Assembly: GCA_001599595.1 (NCBI GenBank)
Contig: BCHH01000022.1
Location: 201,705 to 265,704, forward strand
Source: Beverwykella pulmonaria
Lineage: Eukaryota > Ascomycota > Dothideomycetes > Pleosporales > Melanommataceae
Length of the DNA: 64,000 nt
Reading direction: 5' to 3'
A program made the position numbers and the translations under genes. Each line of letters starts with the position of its first letter. The first letter of the stretch is position 1. The notes under the pieces were generated by a model. That model ran no database searches. It was not told where the DNA came from and worked only from the letters and a program-made list of their open reading frames with translations. Positions 44,789 to 58,742 of the stretch are shown here, piece by piece.

Positions 44789-46808
44789 TAGGTTCCATTC
44801 TGCAGCATCATTTAAGAGCTGAATAAACGTCAAGAGTGATACAAGACCGGCGATGAAAGCAGGCTACTAACGCGTAGGCTAATGAACAGCACCACGTTCC
44901 AGATACCAACGAATTTGCTCAACTTTTTCAAATGCAAAACTCTTCTGCTCCAGAGCAACATCCCGTTCCCCTAACTCAGCACAAACGATCGCCAATACTT
45001 TTCAACCCCTAAATTGTCCTACTCTCGGTGTGTCAGGATCTGGAATGGACTCCCCCTTTCTTCCAGGATTTCGGAATGGCAACCAATAAGGAATCCCAAT
45101 CACCGCCTTTTGTACGAGCACTGGAAAGTGATTTCATTGGCTGGAGCTGGCACGAGGGTTGGTGGGACTCGAATTGGAATTTGGAGACTGTGTTTGCGGA
45201 GTAGGTGAGAATATGGACTTGCATCGCCAAGACTCCACAGAAAGCCTCAGTGTGGGGAAAGCGTTCTGGGACTTTGTGTAGTCTTTGGTACCACCCCTGA
45301 ATTCGAAGATTTAAGCTCGGAAATCCCTTCCGCAGAAAATTCGAACTGGAAGGCGCCTTAAGGTAGAGAGGTTTCAATCTTACTGATAGTAGAAGATATG
45401 GTTTCGGTTTTGTGAATGTAGAAGGAAGAAAGAACGGCATCACAAGAAGAATATTGTCCTGCCGATTTCTATGTTCTGGGTTCTCTCGTAAGGATGTCAT
45501 GGTAAGAAGCTTCCGACTACTCAAAGCGGAATCTTTGCTTCAAGGTGTTGATGACGGCACTAAAGGATTGGCACATCAAGCTTTACTCTTGCCGGGTCTA
45601 ACCCAGACCGATAACAGAAGATCCTGGGAAGCCCCTTCAAGTCGAATTCGAACACAGTAATTCAATCCCCATAACTTTCAGCATGTTATTATGAGATTTT
45701 GAGGAGCATTGAGGTTCCAGATATTGCGCCACTAGGCAATTCACACCTAAGATGGATACTTGTGTCTTGGCACTTCCCCTTCTAGCCAAGACTTCTCCGT
45801 TTCTAGATGAACTCTCTTGGCAATGCAATGGTGCTGCGCCCTGTCACGTGTTCGGAGTTGATCCTTGTAGATCATCGTGGGGATAGGCAGGTCCAAGGGA
45901 TCTGCTTCAAGCCGTTCCAAGTTTATTTTCTTGGCTCGGAAGCTGATGTGTCAACGCTATTCAAACACGTTACTGCACTTTTCATCTCCTAACCTAGACC
46001 CACGATTATCACTACTCTTCTCAATTGGTTCCTTTGATCTACTTCTCCCGTCGACTAAACCCACAATGATCTCCCTTCCGGCTCGCCAGGTCCCAAAGAT
46101 GACAACCTTGCTTTCCGCTGTACAAAGTTTCATATATAGCACCAATCACAACGCAGATCTACAGCACTTAGATTACCCCGCGCACCAATGATAAGCAACG
46201 ATAAGAGCACCCGCTGCGCGCGGCCATCAACAACGTCGACATGTCCACGGCGTAATCTTCCGGTCTGCATGGCACATGTGCTTCGCGCCTGTGGAGTGTA
46301 TTCTAATCGCTGCAGGTAGGTCGGCTCCGGGTCCGTGTACGGAAGCTCTGATGCGCGTTAGGCCTGTCCGCAATACAATGGCTCGGCTCTCTGTAAAACT
46401 CGCGAATTTATACCCGGCGCGTAGAAGATGTGCAAGGGCGTTTGCTTGAGACCTTCCGTTTTAAGGCGGCGGAGAGCGATGTCGGGTGGTATAGAGGTAT
46501 GGGCTTGGTGTTTTGGGTCCTCGTGGGCCTTATCATTGGTATTTTGGGTGGACGAAGTCGGTTTGCCATGGTGGAGGACGCCGATGATGTGGTGTATATA
46601 AGCCGTGGCGAGGATCAAAAAAAGATACCTGCCCATACAATTGGTAAACCTGCCTATGCAGTCGGTATACCTGCCTATTCAAGCGGGAAAGTTTCGTTAC
46701 CGAAATCGTGCTTGCCTCCTTCATATACATTCCTAAGTATATATAACCGTCTCACCACTTCCTTTTTGCTTCAACCGCCTAGATCCTTGCCTCCAACCAA
46801 GCAGCAAT
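44789..46808. other. 2-kb gene-free stretch
   Basis: No convincing gene; a 163-codon minus-strand frame (45033-45524) uses a non-ATG start and has no domain. The 16-mer GCATGTTATTATGAGA at 45681-45696 also occurs at 15749-15764. The right end holds the promoter of the secreted nuclease. Confidence 0.4.
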
Positions 46809-47591
46809 ATGCAGTATTTCACTTTTACTCTGGCCCTGGCCGCTGTATCAGTTGCCGTGCCGCTCCAACTCGTACCTCGGGCTCCTCCAAATGTCCCCAC
46901 GACTGCTGCCGCAAAGACCGCGCTCGCTGGGCTCACGGTTGCCGCCCAGGGACCGCAGACTGGGTACTCCCGTGACCTATTCCCTCACTGGATCACACAG
47001 AGCGGGTATGTATTCAGATTTCTGTCATCATGATTCAGCAGCTGATGGATGAACAACAGAACATGCAACACTCGTGAAGTCGTTCTTGCGCGCGACGGCA
47101 CAAACGTCGTGCAAGATTCATCCTGTGCTGCCACCTCCGGAACTTGGAAATCGCCGTACGATGGCGCTACGTGGACTGCTGCCAGCGATGTCGATATTGA
47201 CCATCTGGTTCCGCTATCCAACGCCTGGAAGGTGTGTATTGCTTTTCTCGTCTCTACTAGTAATGAAAAACTGATCGAAATAGTCTGGTGCTGCATCATG
47301 GACTACCGCCCATCGCCAGGCTTTCGCTAACGATCTAACAAATCCGCAACTGCTCGCGGTTACGGACAATGTGAACCAAGCCAAGGGCGACTCGGGTCCT
47401 GAGGACTGGAAGCCCCCGCTTAGTGAGTTTCCATGACACTCTTGGGGATTGAATGTTGGTAGACTGACTGGGAATTAGCCTCCTACTACTGCACCTACGC
47501 TAAGATGTGGGTCAAAGTCAAGAGCGTCTATGCGCTAACTATCACATCAGCGGAGAAGACTGCGTTGACGAGCATGTTGGATACGTGCTGA
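46809..47591 (+). CDS. Secreted HNH/DUF1524-like nuclease
   Basis: Four exons: 46809-47005, 47060-47231, 47284-47422 and 47479-47591, encoding 206 aa. A signal peptide (MQYFTFTLALAAVSVAVP) precedes the mature protein. The core is the HNH-type motif SDVDIDHLVPLSNAWKSGA, whose His is the probable general base, followed by RQAFANDLTNPQLLAV and NVNQAKGDSGPEDWKPP, the conserved Asn/Lys/Trp-Pro-Pro block of this extracellular nuclease family. Cys residues near both ends (TCNTRE, SYYCTYAK and C-terminal DTC) likely pair. It probably cleaves extracellular DNA or RNA for nutrition or competition. Introns are 52-56 nt; each restores the frame. Confidence 0.9.
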
Positions 47592-47846
47592 AGAGGACTT
47601 GATGAAGTGATGGTATCTTGGCGGCTTGAAAATCGGAGTAGTCACGTCATAGTCGGACCTATATTGTTAGTCTTATCCGAAGATATTTTCATCCACAAAT
47701 CAAGCTGGTAAGAAATTCGTGAATATTACAGTTTCCCCCCCCCGTTTGCCAGGGAGGGGTTTTTTTTTGAGTACCAATGATGACCGGAGAGCGACGATGT
47801 GCTTACCATGCCACTAGCATGTCAACGATTGAAACATTGGCATGCT
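47592..47846. other. Convergent intergenic region
   Basis: 255 bp between the stops of the nuclease (plus) and the CWF19L1-like gene (minus). Contains a C-run and a T-run around 47728-47769. Nothing else seen. Confidence 0.45.
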
Positions 47847-49537
47847 TTACTCAGCTGTGAAGTCAAACTCCTTGAATGCAGCTTTGAAATTTGACACATC
47901 TTGTTCTTCCTCCTCTTGTGTCTGCCCGCAGTTATGCCAGTCCACCCTTTTGTCCATCCTCAATAGCTTCGCCAACACTTCCCGGCCGAACTGATTGTGA
48001 AATCGAATACTCTCGTCGAACCGCATGACGAGACCCGTCAGCTTCTCAACGGGATCCCTTGGATCCCAAATTAAAACCCTGAAGAAATCGCTTGCCTCTT
48101 CGAAGCCGTCACCCACATCTTCGTTCTTGAAAGTCGGATAGTGCAGGTTTTCGCCAAGTGCTTTGAATGCTGCCTCGACAAGTCCCTTGCGAATGAGATC
48201 AGCGGGTACAGGTAGGTATTGCCAGTGTGTGTGGGGTAAGCTAGATTTGCTGACTTCCCAGGTAACGGATCCATATTCTTCTCCACCTCGGGACTGCAAC
48301 ATGCTATTCATCGAGGCGCGATACTTTTGCATCTCGGTGTAAGTCGCACGCCGGTCTTCTTCTTCCATTGAAGCGAGTGTTGGTAGGTGTTCAAGCGGTA
48401 TGATGAGAAGATGACATGGAAAACCAAGCTTTGGGAAGGTGTTAGGTGTGGGAAGTGGGCCTTTTGCCGTGGTCATGTAGGAGTTCTCGCCGATAGAAGT
48501 GACAAGGTGAGTCGCAATGTTCTCATTTGCGAGACAGAAGAAGCATTCTGCAGCGGTTAACGGTCCTTTAGGCTCGCCCCGCCGCCGCTTGTTTGGTCGC
48601 CGGCCGTAGTTATCTTCGTACACAAGACCTGATTCTCGGTACTGTGGAGCAGCTCGCTTCTTGTCAGAGAGCGAGAGAGGACAAGATGTGGAGCCGGATG
48701 GAGCGCTTAGGGGATTGCTTGCAGTTGGATCGAGTGAAAATGCGTATATCCATTTCTGTTTGCCAAAATTCCCATACGCTGCAAGGCTGATAAATCGTGT
48801 GACCGGGTAGAGACCATCAGTGTCCTCACTTGGCGCATGGAAGAACGGCTCGCGTTCGTAGTAGGTGTTGCCTGATGTCGAGAAGTGATATCGAGGTTTT
48901 AGTATGATGTCGAGATCAGCAATGCATTCCTGTGGCTGCGGTTCCACCTCGGGATTGAATTCGACCTTGGATCTGGTGCGTATTCCTGCCGGCCATTGGC
49001 CTGTGACAAGAATATCGGCGGTGGTGGCTCCCCGTAAAATCTTGGCATCCGTTTCGCCGTAGTAAGGCGAATACTTGTCTTTGGATGCGCCGGCGTTGAT
49101 GTTAGGGTCGAGCTGGCCTCCAAGAGCTACAATACGAATTCCTTCAGACGTCTTCATAGTCGTTCGCTTCCCAAGAAAGAAAAGGTTTTGGCAGACTTCT
49201 TCATCGAATGATTCCAGCTTTTCAATAATGGAGGGCGGGAAGGGATTGCTGCCAAGAGCGAAATATGTTGTGAAGGGCACATCGATCTTTCCGTCCATGA
49301 GAGACTGCACACTGGATTCATCTTCAAGAGTTGTGGTCGATGGATGTGCAAAGAGATTTCCGGCGATTAGGGCAAAGGCAAAGTTGTTCTTCGCATGCAA
49401 CGCGGCGAGTTTCTGGAACACAGCCGCAAACTGGCCGTTGACATCGCCAATGACGACTCTGGAGCCGGGTTAGCAAAAAGACACCTGTGCAGAGATTAAA
49501 ATGTAATTTTCAGAAGAACTCGCATTTTGGAAGCCAT
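47847..49537 (-). CDS. CWF19-like protein 1 / Drn1, lariat-debranching cofactor
   Basis: Two exons: a 14-nt first exon 49537-49524 and 49458-47847, encoding 541 aa. The first intron is best read as GC-AG (donor GCGAGT, acceptor CTCCAG), giving MASKIVVIGDVNGQ; no GT donor restores the frame. The N-terminal part has the metallophosphoesterase-like fold of the Drn1 family (VIGDVNGQ, IVALGGQLD, ADILVTGQWP). The middle carries the CwfJ domains: CFFCLANENIATHLVTS and HLLIIPLEHLPT (HIT-like), then DPRDPVEKLTGLVMRFDESI and the C-terminal CwfJ_C_2 block. Family members associate with the intron-lariat spliceosome and lariat-debranching enzyme in the nucleus. It is divergent from UTP20. Confidence 0.9.
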
Positions 49538-50068
49538 AGTGAGATGGTGAGAATGGTGATCTGGTAGTGGTTAGTTGATGGTTGAGCTTTTGCAGCCTTT
49601 CATGTATGCAGAATTCGCGCAAAGCTTGGCAAATGTCAATCTCACCCCAAGATTCAACGCGAAGGCCTGCTACAACACAACAGAATAACCTTTCTACCAA
49701 AATCCTGCCCCTGTCTACGGAATCAGCACCTTTGTGCCATAATTCCGCGTTCTAATTACGCTATAACATGCATAGAGAGCAAATCTTGGCGCAAAAAAAA
49801 GTACTTTCGTACCAACTATATTTCTGTACAATGTCAGCGTTTTCTTGTAAAAGGGAGAGAATACAAAGAATATATATGTCTCTCATATTTTGTATAGAAA
49901 TTTATAACTATTGTTTTGTTGTAACATAGATGTAATTTTCCTGGGGTTCGAATTGTCAGAAGCCGGGGTTTTGGTGCAAAAGCCGCCGCGAAATCTTGGC
50001 AGAAAACTGCTACTCGAAAAAAAAAAAAGATCGCGCATGCTTCGTAAATCACAACCAGCACTCAACCT
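49538..50068. promoter_or_regulatory. Divergent promoter region of CWF19L1-like and UTP20 genes
   Basis: 531 bp between divergent start codons of two nuclear RNA-processing genes. An A-run (about 50018-50029) lies just upstream of UTP20. No specific site called. Confidence 0.5.
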
Positions 50069-53000
50069 ATGGCAGCCATGTCGCGGGGCCCCATCGCGAA
50101 GCAACGCGCAGCCAAACACACGAAAAGCGGAACCGCCACAACGCGAAAACACCGCTTCGAGTCCTTCTCCCTCCGCATTGCAAAGCTCAAGATCGAACCC
50201 GTCCGCCGCGGCCGAAGCACCATCGTCGACGATGCCGAACTCGATGTTGCCTTTTCATACTTCAAGGATTCTCTCCTCGAATGGAGGGATCTCAATACCT
50301 CTGCCGCATTCGCCACCTTCGCCCGACAGGTCGCGCCGCTATGCGAAAGCCTCCCCCAGGTCCTCCACCACAATGATCGCATCCTCGAGCTGCTCGTGCA
50401 ATATATTGAGAAAGGCGATACATGGAGTGCGGAGCCGCTTTTAAGTCTGATGGCTCACTTTGCGCATGACCTGGGTGTGAAATTCGAGAAGCACTTTGAG
50501 CGGGCTGTCAAGACGGTGTCACAATTAGCTGCGAAGCACCAAGACTTCGAGGTAATCGAATGGAGCTTCACATGCCTCGCATGGCTGTTTAAATACCTGT
50601 CACGACTGCTGGTACCGGATCTGAGGCCTGTTTTCGACTTGATGGCACCTTTGCTTGGGAAGGAACACCAAAAGCCGTTTGTCACAAGATTTGCTGCCGA
50701 AGCCCTCAGCTTCTTGGTCCGGAAGGCAGGCGCCGCGTATCATAGGGACAAGACTCCATTGCAAGTGATAATTCGGCATATATCTGAGCAACTTGAGGCT
50801 CTACAAGACAGTGGAAAGGACCGCGAATTTCAGCAGGGCCTTATGTCCCTCTTTGCAGATTCAATGAAGGGAATTCAGCGAGGGCTACATTCCAGCGCTA
50901 CCGTTATTATGCAGGAAATTGTTCTCCGAACTTACAATAAGGACTATGCTACCCTACGCACATCACCTCTGGAGCCTATCTTGGTCGGAGTTGTAATTGC
51001 AGTCATCCATCATTCGGATGCGGAAAACTTCCAACCTTTACTGGATACCATCCTCTCTCAAATAACAATAACAAGCTCAGACATAGAATACGCCGGATTG
51101 TCTTCTCGACTCATTTTTGTTGTTTGTGGCGCACGACAGGGTTCTAGAATTGAGGATTGGAATTCCGTTCTACATGCGCTCGGTCTTGTCCTCTCCTCTC
51201 TGAACCAATCAGTGGTAACGAACCCAAGTGACATGCAAGATATGCTCTCCGCGATTGCAGTCATCTTTCAATACTGTCCTCTAGATGTTGCGATTGCGCA
51301 CGTGCAGTTGCTTGAGCTGCTATCGCGGGGCGCTTGGGAGACAACATTTCTGCCATTTTGTAATATCTTTGCGAGTTTGGGCTCAGAAAGATTCCAAACC
51401 ATCCTTTTACCATATTTTAAAAGGTGCGATAGGACTTGCATCCTTTCTTGAATCTACGTACTGACTCGGCCACTAGATTCGTTACCCAGAAAGCTCACGA
51501 GCAGGTAGCTCAGCTTTGTGCAGTGTTGCCCCAACTTTATCGAAATGACTCTCTGACCAAAGGCTCTATTCAGCTCTCCTCCCGCTGGCAGAGAGGTATG
51601 ATGCAAGCATTTGAGACCTTGATGGATAACAGCCACCCGAGCGACGACCTCCAGCAAATTGCATACCGATGCAATGACTTCATAGAAGCATCTCGTGTAC
51701 TGGATATCTCACCTGAGATCAAGAGGAGGATTGCAAAATACCTTTTCACTGCACTAGAAAGCGCGCTTCTACCGAGCAATACCATTGACCCTCAACCAAG
51801 GGATATCCTTGCCACCGGGAATGGCCTCCTTTTCCTTGCCCAAGAGAGCGAGTCGCAGGAAAGCGAGTACCATAGAACTATGTTGGATCTATGGCCCTCC
51901 TTATGCGAAGTGTCTCCCGTCTATGGTCGCTTTCTGCTCTTCTGGCAAGCACTACTTTGCCTCCTCAAACGAAACAAGGAGCCCAATAGCGTAGGTCCGC
52001 ATAACGAGCCACTAAAGCGTACCCTTATGCAATGCCTCGGATCTCCTTCGCATGACCTGCGGCTTGTAGCCCTTAGTATCCTGGAGATTATCACGGGAAG
52101 CGACAAGATATCACAGAGTGTGGTTGCTACAGCAATGATGATTGAACAGACTCCGCTGAACCTAGAGAATGCGCGGTCGATATCGATGCGGATCAGACAG
52201 CTCGCAGAAATATATCCGACAGTCTGTTCAGATGAATGGGTTGGAGAAGCTATACCCACCTTCTGTTTCGGTCTTCTGCATGTCAAACTTGCACAAACTT
52301 GGGACGACGCTTGTTCAACTTTGAAAGCGATATGCGAGACCAAAGAAGGCGAGGCCCATGTCTCGCGGCTTGCCTTTGAGTGGTTGAGCAACACCTCCGA
52401 TGAAGCAACCCCGGTTTCAGATCCGAACGAGGAAGTCAAAATACCGACGCAATACGCCACTGAATTTGAGTGCACTAATGTTTTGCAACTCAATTTGAAG
52501 ATCTCGAAATACCAAACTTCCTCAGCGAGCGTGGACCAGCGGCTGAAGTCCATGTTTGATTTTCAGCATTCACAGCTTCCGCGCATCGTCCCGCTCTGTC
52601 GAACACAGGCTCTTCGCGTGCTGAACAGCGTCCCTCACGTTGCGGAGAAGCGCTCGCGTCTACTTGTGCCCGTTCTACTCAATTGGGCGTTAAATCAACC
52701 TGTGTTAGAGACCTCCGAGGATCATACTACACAGGATGGATCCGAGCATGCTGCATTGCATTGGTCTAGAAAAGATCAAAAGGCGATGCTTTCCCTCTTT
52801 TCAAAATTTACGAATCCTAAAGTCCTCTTCCGATCCAGTGAAGTTTACGACGCTCTACTTGTGCTTCTGGGTAACGGTGATGTTGAAATACAGAAGTCTG
52901 CTTTGCAGGCAATCCTGACTTGGAAGCACGTCTCTATTACACGATACCAGGAGAATCTATTCAACTTACTTGATGACGCTCGATTTCGGGAGGAGATATC

Positions 53001-56000
53001 AGTGTTCATGGATGTTGATGAGGAAGAAAGCCATCTCCAAGGAGAACATCGGAAGCAGCTTCTTCCAGTCATACTGCGACTCCTGTACGGCAAAGTTATC
53101 AGTGGGAAAAGAGGCCAAGAAGCCAAGAGGAAAGCGGTTTTCATCGCTTTGACTAGGTTCGAGGAAGCCGCCGTGCGCCAATTTTTGAGCATCGCATTCG
53201 GTCCTTTGGGTGGTATCTCAATACACCAAAATGCATGCATCAACGAGGAGTTGTTTGGGAAAAACTTGATGAGCCCGCGGAAACAATTGGGAATGCTGAA
53301 CATGCTTGAAGACATGCTCAGCACATTGAAGACTACCCTCACCCCATTCACTGCATTCATCATTGACCCTCTACTGTACTGTCTCATTACAGCTTCCCGA
53401 GGTTTGTTAGCCAGCATTCCAGACACAGATTGTGAAGAGATCAACGCAAACCCTCAGATGTCACTTCTTAGGACGATCCGGCAGCGTGGGTTTCACTCTA
53501 TGAATATTCTGTTTGAAAGCTGTCCAGAATTTTCATGGAACACTTACATTCCTACAATTATTCAAGAGCTAGTCGATCCAAGGCTCCAACAATTGCCTAT
53601 CGAAACCGCCCAATCAGTTTCAGGTCTTCTTCGGCTCTTCGCTGCATGGTCCAAAGCTCCCCAAACGGCAACCTCCTTGGTAGATTACAACCCTGATATT
53701 CTTTCGAAGATCATCGATTGCCTGGAGGTTCCATCTGGAAAAGACGAAGTGAAAAGGTTTATCCTTGACGACATACTGCGAAGTTTGGTTAGTCTCGTAC
53801 GTGACATGGATGGCACGACAGTCGACTCGAAGCTCCAAAGGAACCGTATTCAGTTCGATATCTTACAGCCATATGCCAATGTTATCCTCAATCGTCTTGG
53901 CGATCTCTTACGAAAGAATCCGAGCAAAGCCCTGCTTGAATCTGGAGTACAAACTGTTGCAGAATTGGCCCCTCAAGTTGTCGGTTCCGCCGAGTCCTGC
54001 AGAATGCTTGAAATTGCCACATTCCTTCTTCAACAACCACTCAAACGGGTCAATTCGTATACTAAGCTCGGTCTACTCAGGATTATCCATGAGTTCATAC
54101 CGCGTTGCAATGGCAGGGATCTAGACAAGCTCTTTGATACCGTCTTTGATGCTACTTGTTCGTTATTCTCGTCCTTCAAGGACCGGGCCACACGCATCGT
54201 ACTTTGCGACATCATTCAGGATCTTTCAGGCCATCATGAGGAACTTCATGAAATCGCTGGGCTTTGCTACGACTTGAATTCATTCTCTGCTTCGAGACTA
54301 GATGAACCTGATTTTGACCGCCGTTCGAGTGCATTCAATACTATCAATGAAGTCAGGGACCAACCATACACTATTCTGCAATGGCGGCCTTTGGTCTACA
54401 ACATGCTTTACTACATCAAGGATAATGAGGAGCTCAGTATACGTGTGAACGCCTCAATGTGTCTCCGCCGGTTCATCGAAGCTTCTCTTCGCCATGAAGC
54501 ATTCAAAAGCTTTCTCTATGCCGCTCTCCTACCTGGAATACAGCGTGGTATGCGAGAAACTTCGGAATTAGTCCGAGTTGAATTCCTGGCGGTTCTTGCT
54601 CATCTTATAAAGCTGTATCCCAACTGGGGCCCGATCGCGGACCTTCACGTCCTTTTACTTGGAGATGATGAGGCCTCGTTCTTTGGTAATGTTCTTCACA
54701 TACAAGGTCACCGCCGTTTACGTGCCCTTCGTAGGCTGGTATCCAATGCGCCTCAACTTCAAGGAGGGAATATCTATCACATTTTGATACCTCTCCTGGA
54801 ACACTTCATCTTCAACAAGTCAGACGATGAGGGCGCGCATAATCTTGCTGGAGAAGCTGTCCGATCTATTTCTGCTTTGTCTGAATGGCTGGAATGGCCT
54901 CAATTCCGATCCTTGATGAAGAGATTTATTGGTTACCTAACAACCAAAGAGGATATGCAGAGGACCATCATTAAGCTGCTTGTGGGAATGATGGATAGTT
55001 TGAATCAAGCCGGACGCGCGAAAAGCTACACTAATGGGACAACTGACGACGTGGCCGATTCGGCAACTAATGGCGAGGTGATGTTGGACAATGACAAACC
55101 GATCTCCACCCTCACCAAAACGCTCCCACAGCAAGACAAGCTGACTACCGATATCACAAAGAACATCCTCCCCGACTTGAGCGAATTTCTGCACAAGAAG
55201 GACGAGTCAACTGTCAGTCTCCGTGTGCCAATCGCCGTCGCTGTTACGAAAGTACTTCTCGTTCTTCCACCTCAGGAAATTGAAGCACACCTACCAGCCG
55301 TTCTCTTGGATATCTGCCAAATCCTTAAGAGTCGTTCTCAAGAAGGCAGAGATATGGCCAGGACCACCCTAGCTGAGATAGCCACACTAACTGGGCCGAC
55401 ATATTTAGGCTTCATTCTGAAAGCACTGAGGACGGCACTTCAGAGGGGATACCAGCTCCACGTTCTCTCCTTCACATTGCACTACATCTTGGTCAAGATA
55501 TCAGATCAACTAAAAGCCGGCGACATCGACTATTGTCTCACCCATATTGTCGATGTTGTTATGGACGATACGTTTGGTGTGACTGGCCAAGAGAAGGACG
55601 CTGAAGATTACATCAGCAAGATGAAGGAAGTGAAGAGCAGCAAGAGCTTCGACTCCATGGATATCATTGCAAGATTCACAAAGCCATCTCATCTCATAGA
55701 TCTCATTCGACCAATTAAGTCCTTGCTCCTCGAGAGGCTCAATATCAAAATGGTACAGAAAATTGATGAGTTGCTTCGACGCATTGGGCTCGGCATACTC
55801 CAGAATCCGACCGCAAAGGACCGAGACATCTTGGTGTTTTGTTACGAATTAATACAAGAGGTCTACAAAACGAATGCAGACCCCATTGAGACAAAGCAAG
55901 AGAACATCAAGAATAGGAGATACTTGATCAATATGAAAGGTGCGGCAAAATCTGGTGTTCGTCATTCAACTTCCTCCCATGTGTACAAGATCACCCGTTT

Positions 56001-58065
56001 CAGTTTGGATATTCTCCGAATGGTGCTACGGAAGCATGAGGAACTTCAGACGCCTCAGAATCTCTCTGGATTCTTGCCAATAATGGGAGATGCCTTGGTA
56101 CAAGGGCAGGAGGAGGTGCAAATTGCCGCTATGCGCCTTCTCACAACAATCATCAAAGTACCGTTGGATGCATTGGATAGGGACTGTCTAGTCTATGTCA
56201 CAGAGGCCGTACAAACGATCAAAGGTGCTCCTTCTCCCAACTCCGAGATTGCGCAAGTTTCGTTGAAAATGATTTCCGCCATTTTACGCGAGAGGCCGAA
56301 TGTCACCATCAAAGAGCGCGATATAGCGCATCTCCTCAAACGCCTCGTCCCGGATCTGGATGAGCTAGATCGCCAAGGGGCTACCTTCGGATTTGTCAAG
56401 GCTATCATGAATCGCAAGATCATCATTACAGAGGTCTATGAAGTAATGGATAAAGTTGCCGCGATGATGGTAACAAACCAGACGAAATCTTCGCGTGATT
56501 TGGCAAGAAGCAACTACTTCCATTTCTTAATGGAGTATCCGCAGGCGAAGAACCGTTTCACCAAGCAGCTCGAGTTCTTGATCCGCAATCTGCGATACGA
56601 CTATGTGGAAGGCCGACAATCAGTCATGGAGGCCTTGAATCTGATCCTCACAAAAGTCGGAGATAACGTTCTGCAGGATGTCATGGTTATGATGTTCCTT
56701 CCTCTAGTTCATTCCATGGCCAATGATGATTCAAGCAACTGTCGCACAATGGCTGGTGCCCTTATCAAGAAACTTTTCGAGCGCGCAGATTTGCAGAGAC
56801 TCAAGAGCTTCACGTCAGATCTCAAAGGGTGGTTAGAACAAGACGAAGATGTCGGTCTAAAGCGCATCGGCATCCAATGCTGGGGGCTATATTTCGAAGC
56901 AACGGATCACAAGCCAAAAGAGCTCGCTTTCGTGCTAGATCGACTCCAATCAACAGTCGAAGAATGCGTTGAACGCCGCGATGAGGATGACTGGGAACTC
57001 ATTTACTATTCGCTGATGGTGTTTTCCAAGCTGTGCAAATCTTCACCCGAAATGACCCTCTCGTCAAACAAGGAGAACTTCTGGGCTACGATACTGTCTT
57101 GCGTCTCATATCCTCATGCTTGGGTTAAGCTAACTACCGCTAAACTCATCGGCTTGTATTTCGCAGACTTTGCACGTACGAACGGGGACAGTGGTCTGGA
57201 TACTCTTCCGCTGAAAGGATCTCAAGGCTTGCGGTTGGCAGAGGGGAGCATGATTCAGCTGACCAACGCTTTCCTCAAGAACCTTTCCATACCCGATGTC
57301 ACGGAGGAGCTTTGCGCTCAAAGTGTACGCAATTTGGCTTTCTTAGCGCGATGCTTTGCCGTCAATGGCGCGACGTGGGACTACCAGAAGGTTGATAACG
57401 ATGACAATGACGATGGCGATGACGAAGTCGAGGATACTATGATCGAAGCTCCGTACGGCACCACGAATGGAGATGACACTTCCTCCAATGAAGAGTGGGG
57501 CGGGTTCTCACCGCCTCCTACTGAGAAGCCTGTTCAAAAGTCAAAGTCGAGCTCCAGTCCTCCAACAGCAATACATCGCCTCACAAGCCGCCTGTCCGGT
57601 ATCATTCGTCGAGAAACAAAAATTATGAAACTCGCGTCCCTCTACCCTAAATCTGCAACCATGACCCTCATCGAAACTCTGAGCTTCAAACTCCCCATCT
57701 CGTCCCTCGCATCTTCTCTGCCACACCTCCTAATGACCCTACACACCCTCACCGACCCCGCTACCACCGTCCCACGCTCGACCGATCCGGCCTTCAACGA
57801 CACGTACAAGGCTCTTATTGACAAGGCGCACGAGATCATGAATACTCTACAGAAGCAACTCGGGACGCAAGAGTATTTGAGAATAATGGCAGAGGTACAG
57901 AAGAGTATGAAGCAAAGACGAGAGGAGAGGAGGACGAAGAGGAAGGTTGAGGCGGTCACTATGCCGGAGAAGTACGGGAAGGAGAAGAAGAGGAGGCATG
58001 AGGTACAGAGGGTTAAGAGGAAAGAGAAAAGTGCCGAGTATAGGGGGGTAAGAAGGGGGTGGTAG
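50069..58065 (+). CDS. utp20: UTP20, U3 snoRNP / 90S pre-ribosome component
   Basis: Two exons: 50069-51423 and 51477-58065, joined by a 53-nt intron (GTGCGA..CACTAG) that reads YFKR-FVTQKAHEQ, encoding 2647 aa, the usual length of this giant family. ATGs at 50069 and 50078 are both possible starts. The protein is almost wholly alpha-helical HEAT-type repeat. The N-terminus has HRFESFSLRIAKLKIEPVRR, and the DRIM/UTP20 region lies at about residues 850-1400. An acidic insert (VDNDDNDDGDDEVEDT) precedes the C-terminus, which ends in a highly basic tail (about 70 residues, many KR clusters) for RNA binding or nucleolar targeting. UTP20 is required for 18S rRNA processing in the small-subunit processome. 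Confidence 0.96.
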
Positions 58066-58742
58066 TCGTAGACGAAGCTATTCTGCATATTCCTACGCCT
58101 AAGAAGAATTAGCAAGGGGTAACACGCAGATTAAGGCACGAGGCTGGAGGATCAACTTTACGCTACCAGATACTACTGTATCTGCGGCCCACATTTTAAG
58201 ATTTCCAAAATAAACTTCCAGACGCAGCCTAATTTTTCTTCTTAGATATAGGAGCTATGTAGCGTACATGTGGAGTTAGAGCAGTCTCATTTATTGCCAT
58301 AGGAAGGAAAAGTTACGGCGCAGGTGTTCTGTAGTATTTGTAGAGCGTTTGAAAGTAATTCGAAAGATACCCACCCACGGAACAAAATTCTCCGTAACAC
58401 TACCGCTCTGCATTGGTTTTGCCTGTATGTTATGTCTGGAACTGTGGAACCTGAGTGTTCGACATCACGTGATCGGCCTTATTTTCCACCGAGCGAGGCA
58501 CAGAATTGTTCCGCGACTCGGAAGGATTTGCTGACACTCTCGCACGTAAAAGAAATTTATTGAGTATAAGACAAGCTAGTTCTTGAAAACCTTCACCAGA
58601 CATCAGAAGCAGACTTTCAACATCGTCGTCGTCGACTTTCCGATATACCGCTGGCCCAATCAAGCAAGACACATCTTATATCCGTTTCACCACTTCACAA
58701 TCCAAACTTCAAACTTCATTGCTCCCAAATCCCATCACTACA
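58066..58742. other. Intergenic
   Basis: 3' flank of UTP20 and promoter of the membrane-protein gene at 58743. Nothing else recognised. Confidence 0.45.

Noticed and set aside
45033..45524. 163-codon minus-strand frame
   Set aside because: Non-ATG start, no domain, no conserved pattern.
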